A stretch of DNA of 64,000 bases. It comes from Erysipelothrix anatis (GTDB lineage Bacteria; Bacillota_I; Bacilli_A; Erysipelotrichales; Erysipelotrichaceae). Of the stretch, positions 54,118 through 61,478 are shown in pieces. The stretch covers positions 40,516 through 104,515 of the forward strand of contig NZ_WTSX01000008.1 of NCBI RefSeq assembly GCF_009828745.1, given 5' to 3'. How positions within the stretch are numbered: position 1 is the stretch's first letter; each line of letters begins with the position of its first letter. The notes beneath the pieces were generated by a model. It was not told where the DNA came from and did not search any database. It worked only from the letters and a program-made list of their open reading frames with translations. The translations under genes and the position numbers were made by a program.

Positions 54118-54146
54118 ATTATACGTCAGAGCCACTTAAAAGACAA
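54118..54146 (-). promoter_or_regulatory. Promoter of the cold-shock gene
   Basis: Minus-strand TTGTCT (54141-54146), 17-bp spacer, TATAAT (54118-54123). Confidence 0.75.
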
Positions 54147-54162
54147 GTGAAATCGCTTACTT

Positions 54163-54789
54163 TTATTTTTCGAAACGCTTAGAATATGAAATTGAAATGC
54201 CCTTAACACTTTTAACATAAGGCTTAACAAGTCTCATACAAGCCTCTAAACTCGATCCTGAACTAATAATATCGTCAACAACTACTACATCTTTGTTTTT
54301 TATTTTTGTGTACGCAACTAGGATAATATTATTAGCAATGTCGGTTCGGTCTGATACGTTAGTTTGGTCATGCAATGCTTTGTTTTCAAAAATAGAGTGC
54401 GAGACAATTCCAGCACAATCAAGAAGATACTCGACATGATGAAAACTTCGTGATATTTGAGAATCTCGACGCGACGGAACAACTACAACCATTTTATCAC
54501 GTGTGTATTTCTTTAATTTTTTCTTAACTCGCCACATGATAGGTTTCGCTAATGAACGATCACGGCCATCTTTATATCGCAACAGCAAGACCCGAACCGT
54601 AGTTTCGTATTTGTAGAAACTGAGCACCTCAAATTCTCCAATTTTTAATTTCAATACGTTTGTTGATAACTGGCACAATCCACACAAATGCGGATTATCA
54701 AAAAAATAGTCAATTATGCCTTTTCCTGCATCGACTGATTTAAAACACCCCGCGCAGCATCGTTCGCAATTTTGATTCGATCGACACAC
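54163..54789 (-). CDS. comFC: ComFC-like phosphoribosyltransferase-family competence protein
   Basis: 208 aa. A four-Cys zinc ribbon (CERC at residue 8 and CGLC at 36) is followed by the ComF phosphoribosyltransferase domain with LRYKDGRDR and the PRPP loop VVVVDDIISSGSS. In transformable bacteria ComFC is needed for DNA uptake with ComFA. The GTG start at 54789 makes a 76-nt overlap with comFA; it is accepted because the first half of the zinc ribbon is encoded there, but the RBS is weak. The alternative is a later TTG, which would remove the first CxxC. Confidence 0.85.
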   Translation of the reverse strand: MCRSNQNCERCCAGCFKSVDAGKGIIDYFFDNPHLCGLCQLSTNVLKLKIGEFEVLSFYKYETTVRVLLLRYKDGRDRSLAKPIMWRVKKKLKKYTRDKMVVVVPSRRDSQISRSFHHVEYLLDCAGIVSHSIFENKALHDQTNVSDRTDIANNIILVAYTKIKNKDVVVVDDIISSGSSLEACMRLVKPYVKSVKGISISYSKRFEK

Positions 54790-55820
54790 GATAGTAACGA
54801 AGTTGAATACTCGCGACAGTAGAAAACAACAGTACCTTTTAATGGTTTCATTCCTCTCATTACCCGCCCTGCAATTTGAACAAGTGACGATTCACTAAAA
54901 ACCCTGTGATGTGCTTCATAAACACAAACATAACAATTTTCGAAGGTAACCCCCCGCTCCAATATTGTTGTACAAACAATCCAATTTCGCTTTTCCCGGA
55001 ATGTTGATAAAATACTTTCCTTGTCAACGCATTCCGAGGTTATCAACGCACACCGCAAGAGTCGCGATATACCCCTTCCTATTTTCATAGTTGGAACGAA
55101 TATAAGTACCATTTCCCCTTTCAAATTTATAAGATCTTGAAGCAATGTAATAAATGGAAAATATCGACATTTGACAGTAGGAACTGGTAGAAGTTTACCG
55201 CTGGGTCGTAATGGAACAACAATACGATGTACATGATCAATATCATATGTGGCAGATAGATATAAAAACGTCCCTCGACAAGCTAGTTTTGCAAAACGCA
55301 CAAGAAGGGCGTCATTCACAAACGGAAATGCATCCGGCTCATCGAGTATCAGGACATCAAAATACTGAGGATAACGAAAAAGTTGATGCGTTGTGCAAAT
55401 AATCAAATCACCCGCCAATTTATCAACACATCCACCAAATACTGCAGTAACATGATAGTCTTCCAAATACGACTGAATTCGTTCTGCTAGTTCAATAACG
55501 ACTTCTCGTCTCGGAATTGCCCACCCAACATTTAATCCCTTTTCAAGGAGATATCGTAAAACAGGAATACAGATTTCTGTTTTACCCGCTCCACAAACTG
55601 CATCAACGAAGATTGACTGTTTCAAGATACGATCGATAATCTGATTACTCGCACGTTGCTGTATATTTGTAAGCTTTAAAGATCGCTTTTCTATTGCATT
55701 TTTATGTGGTAAACTCGATTCATCTTCAAGATTAAAATATTGCATAAAGCAACATCTCTTACAAAAAGACTCCGAAATCAAGTTTTCGTTATCCTCCAAA
55801 CACTTCCAGCACATTCTCAT
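54714..55820 (-). CDS. comFA: ComFA-like competence DNA helicase
   Basis: 368 aa superfamily-2 ATPase thought to drive single-stranded DNA import during transformation. N-terminal zinc cluster CWKC...CKRC, Walker A AVCGAGKTE, Walker B LILDEPDAFP, LSATYD (motif III) and QIAGRVMRGM (motif VI). The ATG at 55820 is chosen because GAGGTGAT lies before it; open codons upstream run toward the previous terminator. Other competence genes are outside the window, so activity is unproven. Confidence 0.9.
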   Translation of the reverse strand: MRMCWKCLEDNENLISESFCKRCCFMQYFNLEDESSLPHKNAIEKRSLKLTNIQQRASNQIIDRILKQSIFVDAVCGAGKTEICIPVLRYLLEKGLNVGWAIPRREVVIELAERIQSYLEDYHVTAVFGGCVDKLAGDLIICTTHQLFRYPQYFDVLILDEPDAFPFVNDALLVRFAKLACRGTFLYLSATYDIDHVHRIVVPLRPSGKLLPVPTVKCRYFPFITLLQDLINLKGEMVLIFVPTMKIGRGISRLLRCALITSECVDKESILSTFREKRNWIVCTTILERGVTFENCYVCVYEAHHRVFSESSLVQIAGRVMRGMKPLKGTVVFYCREYSTSLLSCVDRIKIANDAARGVLNQSMQEKA

Positions 55821-55830
55821 CACATCACCT

Positions 55831-55855
55831 CTATCAAATATGATAGCTATGATAG
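55831..55855. repeat. Repeated TGATAG / CTATCA units ahead of comFA
   Basis: CTATCA-AATA-TGATAG followed directly by CTATGATAG: an inverted repeat combined with a 9-bp direct repeat (TATGATAGC, TATGATAGA). It sits between the upstream terminator and the comFA RBS, where a promoter would be expected. Possible regulator site; unproven. Confidence 0.35.
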
Positions 55856-55862
55856 AAATCCT

Positions 55863-55891
55863 AAAAAAAAAGTAACAGTTCAAACTGTTAC
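55863..55891 (-). terminator. Terminator of the HAD phosphatase gene
   Basis: Stem GTAACAGT / ACTGTTAC with a 4-base loop and nine T; the gene's TAA stop lies in the proximal arm. Confidence 0.93.
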
Positions 55892-56442
55892 CATGGTTTT
55901 AAATCATTTCCGACAACAAAATAGCTTTCTTTCGCATACTGAGCTAATGGGTCATCTGAATAAGAATCAGAATAAAATGACTCCATTTCAGATAAATCAT
56001 ACAACTCTCGCATACGACGGACTTTTTCAGCAGCATAACAGTTTTCACCATCATGAGCACCAGTACGTTTATCCACCCGACTTGCAATTAAACTTAATCC
56101 CAATTCTTCAACAACAATCGGTTCCAAAAGAAACTCAGGAGAAGCAGAGATAATCAAATCATCCTCACGACGTTGATCAAAGTACCATTGTTTAATTTTG
56201 TGCTTATGCTCTGCCCAAAACTCTAAAACACGTAAATCAATATCCTCAATCTCTTTAAAATACTCATAGAATACAGTTTTCATTTCAGTTTTACTGATTT
56301 TACCGCGTTTATAATCAGCAGCTGCTTTCGTTTGTTTCAACCATAACTTAGATAGCTTCTTATCTTTCCTCAAGTTAAACTTGTAGAAGTCAATTGAACT
56401 ATCTCCATCATAAATCGTTTTATCCCAATCATATACGTTCAT
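55888..56442 (-). CDS. HAD-superfamily (IB) phosphatase
   Basis: 184 aa from the ATG at 56442 with AGAGGG ahead. Motif I VYDWDKTIYDGD at the very N-terminus, motif II IISASPEFLLEP, and motif III/IV YSDSYSDDPLAQYAKESYFV. This is the pattern of IB phosphatases such as phosphoserine-phosphatase-like or lysophospholipid phosphatases; the substrate is unknown. It overlaps the exonuclease gene by 14 nt. Confidence 0.85.
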   Translation of the reverse strand: MNVYDWDKTIYDGDSSIDFYKFNLRKDKKLSKLWLKQTKAAADYKRGKISKTEMKTVFYEYFKEIEDIDLRVLEFWAEHKHKIKQWYFDQRREDDLIISASPEFLLEPIVVEELGLSLIASRVDKRTGAHDGENCYAAEKVRRMRELYDLSEMESFYSDSYSDDPLAQYAKESYFVVGNDLKPW

Positions 56443-57016
56443 AATAACCCTCTCTTTCACGCTTTTGCTCACGCAACGTTAAGTATTTTTCTCTCATTTT
56501 AAGGAAAACCTGCGCTGTTTGAAGGCTGTCATCAAATCCACGATGACCGATCTTTCGTTCAACGCCAAAATACTCACATAAAGTTTCTAATTTGTGGTTT
56601 TTAATATCTTTATTTAACAATCTCGAGATACGGAGTGTATCAATATAGTCATTACGCATGATCCCATCCATACAAACACTGTAAGCGTCATAAATCAAAA
56701 AGTAATCAAATTGGACATTATGACCAAGAATAATATCATCACCAATAAATGCAACCACTTCCTCTATCACTTCTTCGATATAAGGTGCGTCCTCAAGCAT
56801 CTCGTCTGTTATGCCCGTTAAGGATACCACAAAAGGAAGGATACTATTTCTTGCCTTAACAAGTGTAGAAAAAGAATCCACAACAACACCATTTCGATAA
56901 CGAATTGCGCTAATCTCTGTAATGTCATGAAATTTATTACTTCGACCTGTTGTTTCTAAATCGATTACTGTAAAGTTTGTTACAAATTGCAACAAATTTT
57001 TGCCTACATATCGCAT
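56429..57016 (-). CDS. 3'-5' exonuclease, DNA polymerase III epsilon-like (DEDDh)
   Basis: 195 aa single-domain exonuclease. ExoI VIDLETTG, ExoII LGHNVQFDYFLI and ExoIII HRGFDDSLQTA with the catalytic His and last Asp. It has no polymerase attached, so it is probably a stand-alone proofreading or RNA/DNA-trimming nuclease. RBS AGAGG; a TACAAT with upstream TG (57038-57043) may be its promoter. Confidence 0.9.
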   Translation of the reverse strand: MRYVGKNLLQFVTNFTVIDLETTGRSNKFHDITEISAIRYRNGVVVDSFSTLVKARNSILPFVVSLTGITDEMLEDAPYIEEVIEEVVAFIGDDIILGHNVQFDYFLIYDAYSVCMDGIMRNDYIDTLRISRLLNKDIKNHKLETLCEYFGVERKIGHRGFDDSLQTAQVFLKMREKYLTLREQKREREGYYERI

Positions 57017-57073
57017 AACTACCTCTGTTCTAGAGATATTGTAACATAACTATCCCTGTACTAAAACTAAGCA

Positions 57074-57101
57074 TAAAAATAACCCTGTCAGCAGGGTTAT
57101 T
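57074..57101 (-). terminator. Terminator of the cpoA-like operon
   Basis: Stem AATAACCCTG / CAGGGTTATT with a 4-base loop and TTT. The lipoprotein TAA stop lies in the proximal arm. Confidence 0.9.
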
Positions 57102-57678
57102 TGTAATCCACAACACCAATCCAACGGCTTTGGTTTCCGTCACTACCATCCTTATGATAACTTATTACAAGTTTTTCAACAGGACTCAGTATAAACGTAT
57201 ATTCATCAAATACCTCATTCGACTTTAACTCATAAACGCCAAACCTTGCTTCTACATCACTTAAAGGCGTTTCAAATGTCAAAAACTCATTTACTACGAT
57301 ATCTACGGATACATCGCCGCCAAAAGTTCTATTTTCAGCATATATCTCTGCAATTTTTGCATCTGACATTATCACTTCTTGGTCACTGTCGTTACTAAAC
57401 GTTACTTTTATGATATTGTCATTATTTCTTAAATACATATTACTCATTTTTGTTTTTGGCGGCATTACTTGATCAATATCCTGTTCAGGAACCCACCCAT
57501 TCGCAACGAACTCTTGATACGGAGCCGGTAGAACGTACTTTACGCCTTTTAGAGACAAATTTAGTGACGTTTCCAAAACGATTTCCGGCTCTACCGGCTT
57601 AACTATTTCAGGGTCTTTAGAGCCACATCCTATCAATAAGACTAAAAAAACACCAACGATAGAAATTTTTTTTATCAT
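57097..57678 (-). CDS. Lipoprotein of unknown function
   Basis: 193 aa with a lipobox (LLIGC, Cys18). After a short Pro/Glu-rich stretch the mature part contains VKYVLPAPYQEFVANGWVPE, a segment I associate with a group of uncharacterised Bacillota lipoproteins but cannot name. No catalytic motif is visible. It shares one base with the ArsD-like gene upstream (TAATG) and ends the three-gene unit with the glycosyltransferase, so a role at the cell surface is likely. Confidence 0.75.
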   Translation of the reverse strand: MIKKISIVGVFLVLLIGCGSKDPEIVKPVEPEIVLETSLNLSLKGVKYVLPAPYQEFVANGWVPEQDIDQVMPPKTKMSNMYLRNNDNIIKVTFSNDSDQEVIMSDAKIAEIYAENRTFGGDVSVDIVVNEFLTFETPLSDVEARFGVYELKSNEVFDEYTFILSPVEKLVISYHKDGSDGNQSRWIGVVDYK

Positions 57679-58070
57679 TAAAAATCCTCCATGTCGTCGT
57701 CATACGGATCTAGATAGACATCTGTCCCTACACCACAACACAAACCGATTCTGCCAGTATTTGCAGCAGTAAATAACTCACTTTTTTCCACAATTCCAGA
57801 AAAAATCGATTCATCTATCTTCAGAATGGCAGACAATTCCTTAGCTTTAGGATATGCCCCCGAATGAACAATCTCGCCATCCAAGACAAGAACAGGCAAT
57901 ATTAGATTAAACTGGTTTGATGCGTGATTATCATCAATACGTTGAATATTAATTCCGCTATCTTGCAACATATCAATTAATTTATCAAAATTTTCACGTC
58001 TAATATCTGTACTAATACCTAATAACGAGGTTGCCAAATCTACTGACGATTCATAAATTTTTAATTCCAT
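57678..58070 (-). CDS. ArsD-like protein lacking the ArsD metal-binding cysteines
   Basis: 130 aa. The sequence follows the thioredoxin-like ArsD pattern: MELKIYESS start, IDMLQDSGINIQRI, LPVLVLDGEIVHSGAYPKAKE. In ArsD the CCSTGVC segment binds As/Sb(III); here the equivalent positions read DLATSLL, so all three Cys are absent, while a Cys-Cys pair occurs in the C-terminal RIGLCCGVGTD. A classical ArsD role is therefore unlikely. The ATG at 58070 has GGAG ahead and shares one base with the glycosyltransferase stop. Confidence 0.68.
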   Translation of the reverse strand: MELKIYESSVDLATSLLGISTDIRRENFDKLIDMLQDSGINIQRIDDNHASNQFNLILPVLVLDGEIVHSGAYPKAKELSAILKIDESIFSGIVEKSELFTAANTGRIGLCCGVGTDVYLDPYDDDMEDF

Positions 58071-59077
58071 CAATACTCCCCCTTTAACACTCGCTCATAA
58101 ACATCCTTCAATTGAATTCCAATTTCTTTTATACTTCGTTCTTCGGCAACTTTATATGCAGCCTCAGTTGTCGAGGGTAATTCATCCCTTAAATATGCTC
58201 GAATCAAGTAGACAAAGTCACGGATTGAATTTCCTTTATAACAACTTTCCTCATGAACCAACCATGGGTCATAGACACCAATATCACGAACAATGGTTTG
58301 ACAACGGGAAGCTAAAGCCTCCAAGACTACGATTCCTTCAGTTTCTTCATACGATGGGAAAAAGAATACATCTGCTGATGCATAAGCACCTTCGATAATG
58401 TCACCCTTTATGTATCCAGGCAAAATTACATTATTCGGCTTCTCACGAATTGCATCTCTAACCTTAGATGTGACACTTGCTAGTGGCGTGTGTCCAAACC
58501 AAATAAATGTGTACTCCGGCAATGCACGTGCGACTTCCATAAAATCGGGGAGTCCTTTACGCTCAAAATATAATCCGACTGAAATAATCACTTTACGATC
58601 TTCCGGTAAGTTGAAATATTCTCTAAATGCCTTTACCTTCGAGTCATCATGTGTAAAACGAGCCAAGTCTATACCGTTAGAAACAGCTTGAATGGGTTTC
58701 TCTATCCCATACGATTCAAGAATTTCTTTAGCATATGGAGTCGGTGTTAATATATAATCACCTAACTCATAACTTGAAATAATATGCATTTTAAAAAGTG
58801 GTGATAGTTGGTTAGAGAATATGAAAGAATTTCTAAAATCTTCCTCTGTTGAGTGAGCATGGTATACGACTTTTTTCCCCTCTTTACGGGCTTTATTAGC
58901 CATAGCACGTGCCGCTAGATCGACTGTGTTAATGTGTACGATATCATAAGAATCATTTTCATCAGTTGTAAATGGAACACCCGCTTCTGTCAATGCTCTG
59001 ACTTGATGCTTCATTGCTCTCCCAATTCCTGATTTACTTAAGGCTTTTTCACCTCGTTGATATAATAAGACTTTCAT
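58070..59077 (-). CDS. Glycosyltransferase family 4, CpoA-like (glycolipid alpha-galactosyltransferase)
   Basis: 335 aa GT-B enzyme from the ATG at 59077 (RBS AAGGTGG). SKSGIGRAMKHQ, YHAHSTEEDFRNSFIFSNQL, AVSNGIDLARF and SYEETEGIVVLEALAS closely resemble streptococcal CpoA, which adds galactose to monoglucosyl-diacylglycerol for membrane glycolipid and teichoic-acid anchors (comparison from memory). The monoglucosyl-diacylglycerol synthase gene is not adjacent. It has a consensus promoter and heads the operon with the ArsD-like protein and a lipoprotein. Confidence 0.82.
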   Translation of the reverse strand: MKVLLYQRGEKALSKSGIGRAMKHQVRALTEAGVPFTTDENDSYDIVHINTVDLAARAMANKARKEGKKVVYHAHSTEEDFRNSFIFSNQLSPLFKMHIISSYELGDYILTPTPYAKEILESYGIEKPIQAVSNGIDLARFTHDDSKVKAFREYFNLPEDRKVIISVGLYFERKGLPDFMEVARALPEYTFIWFGHTPLASVTSKVRDAIREKPNNVILPGYIKGDIIEGAYASADVFFFPSYEETEGIVVLEALASRCQTIVRDIGVYDPWLVHEESCYKGNSIRDFVYLIRAYLRDELPSTTEAAYKVAEERSIKEIGIQLKDVYERVLKGEY

Positions 59078-59091
59078 AAATACCACCTTTG

Positions 59092-59139
59092 CTGTATCAT
59101 TATTACTAATACAGTACCACTATGTACTTTCACTGTCAA
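59092..59139 (-). promoter_or_regulatory. cpoA-like promoter with overlapping inverted repeat
   Basis: Minus-strand TTGACA (59134-59139), 17-bp spacer, TACTGT (59111-59116). The inverted repeat CTGTAT...ATACAG (59092-59114, 11-base gap) covers the -10 and start of transcription and may be an operator. Confidence 0.65.
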
Positions 59140-59140
59140 T

Positions 59141-59153
59141 TCGCAAACTGCGA
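59141..59153. promoter_or_regulatory. Palindrome TCGCA-AAC-TGCGA between divergent genes
   Basis: Perfect 5-3-5 palindrome directly upstream of the cpoA-like -35 and about 65 bases ahead of niaR. Candidate regulator site for either direction. Confidence 0.4.
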
Positions 59154-59216
59154 TAAAAATCCTACTGTATTTAGAAGATAAATTCATTAACTATATAGAA
59201 AGATTGAGGGAGTATA

Positions 59217-59723
59217 ATGACCGGAGAAAAACGAAGGATTTCGATTGTTGAATTACTTATGCAAGAACAAAAAAGCCCACTTAGTGCCCAGTATATTGCC
59301 AGTATCTTTAAGGTTTCTCGACAAATTATCGTAGGTGATATCGCACTTTTGCGAGCGCAAGGTGTTAAAATCCAAGCAACACCGCGAGGCTATATTATCA
59401 ATCAAACCGATAAACGCCCTCACTATATTATTCCTGTCGCACACCATAATGAAGACACACGAAGAGAATTGTCGTTACTGGTCGACAATGATGTTTCTGT
59501 GATTGATGTGACCGTGGAACACCCGATTTATGGTGAAATTACTGGTCAACTCAATATCAATACGCATGAAGATATTGAGGCATTCATTAATAAAAATGGA
59601 ACGCTACTGTCTTCACTTACAGATGGCATTCATATCCACACGATTGCATGCAATGATGATGCACACTATCAATGTATTCTTAAACTTCTGAGAAAACATA
59701 ATCTTCTTTATGAATCAAACTAA
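59217..59723 (+). CDS. niaR: Niacin-responsive transcriptional repressor NiaR
   Basis: 168 aa. An N-terminal helix-turn-helix (SAQYIASIFKVSRQIIVGDI) precedes the 3H domain with the conserved His positions (VEHPIYGEITG, DGIHIHTI) that bind metal and nicotinate. It should repress niacin uptake when niacin is plentiful. Two palindromes with the TGTC-TT-GACA core known for NiaR lie directly downstream, around the promoter of niaX. RBS GAGGGAG. Confidence 0.93.
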   Translation: MTGEKRRISIVELLMQEQKSPLSAQYIASIFKVSRQIIVGDIALLRAQGVKIQATPRGYIINQTDKRPHYIIPVAHHNEDTRRELSLLVDNDVSVIDVTVEHPIYGEITGQLNINTHEDIEAFINKNGTLLSSLTDGIHIHTIACNDDAHYQCILKLLRKHNLLYESN

Positions 59724-59750
59724 GCTAGGTGTCTTGACACCTAGCTTTTA
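59722..59750 (+). promoter_or_regulatory. NiaR operator 1, doubling as niaR terminator
   Basis: Inverted repeat with 12-bp arms (AAGCTAGGTGTC / GACACCTAGCTT) around TT, followed by TTTATTTATTT. The niaR TAA stop overlaps its first bases, and the niaX -35 (TTGACA) lies in its centre and right half. Confidence 0.85.
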
Positions 59751-59762
59751 TTTATTTACTAT
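59734..59762 (+). promoter_or_regulatory. niaX promoter
   Basis: TTGACA (59734-59739), 17-bp spacer, TACTAT (59757-59762), framed by the two NiaR palindromes. Confidence 0.8.
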
Positions 59763-59765
59763 AGT

Positions 59766-59787
59766 CCTAGGTGTCAAGACACCTAGG
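59766..59787 (+). promoter_or_regulatory. NiaR operator 2 at the niaX start
   Basis: Inverted repeat with 10-bp arms (CCTAGGTGTC / GACACCTAGG) around AA. It covers the predicted transcription start and runs into the niaX RBS. Its centre is 42 bp from that of operator 1, four helical turns. Confidence 0.85.
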
Positions 59788-59794
59788 AGAAACT

Positions 59795-60313
59795 ATGAAA
59801 ACAACAAAGAATATTACCTTGAGTGCCATTTTAATTGCAATGGGAATTGCGATTCCCACTTTTATGCCTAAGTTCATTTTGCCCCCAGCATCCTATACAC
59901 TAGCGTCACACGTGCCAATCTTCATTGCAATGTTTATATCCCCCGTAACGGCGGTTTCTGTGGCTCTAGGGACAGCCTTCGGCTTTCTTATGACAACTAC
60001 ACCGGAAATTGCTGCACGTGCTCTATCACATGTTATCTTCGCTACGATCGGTGCTCTATATTTGCAAAAGCACCCTGCACTTATCAAAAGTAAAAAACAG
60101 TTACTTATTTTCAATATTATCATTGCCATTATCCACGCAAGTTCAGAAGTTCTGGTAGTCACACCATTTTACTTCACTAAAACTCTAGCCCAGAATAGTA
60201 GTTACATCGTTAATATCATACTTCTTGTTGGTATCGGCGGGTTTATCCACAGTATAATTGATTTTTTCATTGCTCAAACAGTCTTCGGCAAAGTAAAAAC
60301 TGTGATAAGATAG
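59795..60313 (+). CDS. niaX: Niacin ECF transporter S component NiaX
   Basis: 172 aa integral membrane protein with about six helices; an N-terminal helix with ITLSAILIAMGIAIP is typical of ECF S components. Niacin specificity is inferred from NiaR operators at its promoter and the adjacent niaR. The ATG at 59795 has AGGAGA five bases ahead, partly within operator 2. It needs the shared EcfA/A'/T module, which is not in this window. Confidence 0.85.
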   Translation: MKTTKNITLSAILIAMGIAIPTFMPKFILPPASYTLASHVPIFIAMFISPVTAVSVALGTAFGFLMTTTPEIAARALSHVIFATIGALYLQKHPALIKSKKQLLIFNIIIAIIHASSEVLVVTPFYFTKTLAQNSSYIVNIILLVGIGGFIHSIIDFFIAQTVFGKVKTVIR

Positions 60314-60337
60314 TGTTACTGGCTTGGAGGCAGTGAT

Positions 60338-60697
60338 ATGAAAACACAATTTATTTGCTATAAGAAATGCTCAACCTGTAAGAAAGCAGAAAAGCTACTC
60401 AGATTACTTAACGTCGACTTTGATCTACGCGAAATAATGGACGAAAACCCAACATCTGAAGAATTACATTCATGGATAAAAACAAGTGGGCTTCCACTAA
60501 AATCCTTTTTCAATACGTCAGGTATTATGTATCGAGAGCTACACTTGAAAGATAAACTTCCAACTTTAACCGATGATGAAGCTATCGATTTACTCGCAAC
60601 ATCTGGTCGACTCGTGAAGCGGCCAATTCTAATTCATGATAATAAAGTCTTGGTAGGATTTAAAGAAAGTGATTACTTAGAGTTGTTCGAAAAATGA
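60338..60697 (+). CDS. ArsC/Spx-family thioredoxin-fold protein
   Basis: 119 aa. The CxxC of Spx-like members is present (KKCSTCKKA, Cys11 and Cys14), with DFDLREIMDENPTSEEL and the C-terminal GRLVKRPILI arginine/proline segment. It could be an Spx/MgsR-like RNA-polymerase-binding regulator, a YusI-like protein or a thiol oxidoreductase; arsenate reduction is not implied. RBS GGAGG. Next gene overlaps by 4 nt. Confidence 0.85.
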   Translation: MKTQFICYKKCSTCKKAEKLLRLLNVDFDLREIMDENPTSEELHSWIKTSGLPLKSFFNTSGIMYRELHLKDKLPTLTDDEAIDLLATSGRLVKRPILIHDNKVLVGFKESDYLELFEK

Positions 60698-61413
60698 TTA
60701 CATTAATTTCCCCAACGAAAACGATGGTTGAGTCACCATTGAACTATCATCAAGTACCTATATTTAACAAAGAATCTCTTTTGATATTTAATGAACTCAA
60801 TCAACTTGATTTCAATCAAGCAAAAAAAGTTTATAAGGCTTCCGACAAAATTGTCTATAAATCTCTAGAAATGATTAATAACTACCATCCTTGTGGTGCT
60901 GCAATATTTTCATTTAAAGGTGCTTCATTTAAATCTATGAATGTAGATTCATGGTCAAAAACTGATCTTGAATATGCTAATACACACTTAATTATACTTT
61001 CTTCACTCTTTGGCTTACATAAGCCTTTTGATACTATTGCACCTTATCGTTTGGATTATCTAAGCGCTATTTCTATAGATTTATATAACTATTGGACAGA
61101 TTATGTGACAGAGTATATAAATTCACTCCAATTGCCTGTAGTTAATTTAGCCTCAAAAGAGTATTCAAACTCCGTAGACTTTTCAAAAATCGATGGTCCC
61201 GTTATTAATATAGAGTTTAGAGAATTTGATGGAGTTAAATATACAGCAAAATCAACTTATGTTAAATCTGCAAGAGGTGCATTTGTGCAAGAAATCGTCA
61301 AGAATAAAGTAAGCACAGTTAATGCTCTTAAATCAATCTCTGTCAACGGATACAAATTTCAACGCGATCTTTCAAATGATTCAACGTTTGTATATATTCA
61401 TTCAACAAACTAG
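60694..61413 (+). CDS. yaaA: Peroxide stress protein YaaA (UPF0246)
   Basis: 239 aa. Family blocks ITLISPTKTM at the N-terminus, FSFKGASFKSMNVDSW, the IAPYRLDYLSAI equivalent of the usual PYRLEMG, and KSARGAFVQEIVKNK near the end. E. coli YaaA limits intracellular iron under peroxide stress. Coupled to the ArsC/Spx-family gene, which also suggests an oxidative-stress unit. Confidence 0.9.
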   Translation: MITLISPTKTMVESPLNYHQVPIFNKESLLIFNELNQLDFNQAKKVYKASDKIVYKSLEMINNYHPCGAAIFSFKGASFKSMNVDSWSKTDLEYANTHLIILSSLFGLHKPFDTIAPYRLDYLSAISIDLYNYWTDYVTEYINSLQLPVVNLASKEYSNSVDFSKIDGPVINIEFREFDGVKYTAKSTYVKSARGAFVQEIVKNKVSTVNALKSISVNGYKFQRDLSNDSTFVYIHSTN

Positions 61414-61450
61414 CTAGAGATTTAGACAGTATAACTATTAATTTATAGTA

Positions 61451-61478
61451 AAACCGCACCAATACGGTACGGTTTTTT
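61451..61478 (+). terminator. Terminator of the arsC-like/yaaA unit
   Basis: Stem AACCG.ACC / GGT.CGGTT with one mismatch, a 5-base loop and seven T. Between this and the rplA terminator (61480-61611) I see no gene. Confidence 0.82.

Noticed and set aside
55821..55887. SigH-type or competence cin-box promoter ahead of comFA
   Set aside because: AGGATTT resembles part of a SigH -35, but no matching -10 or TACGAATA box is at the right distance.
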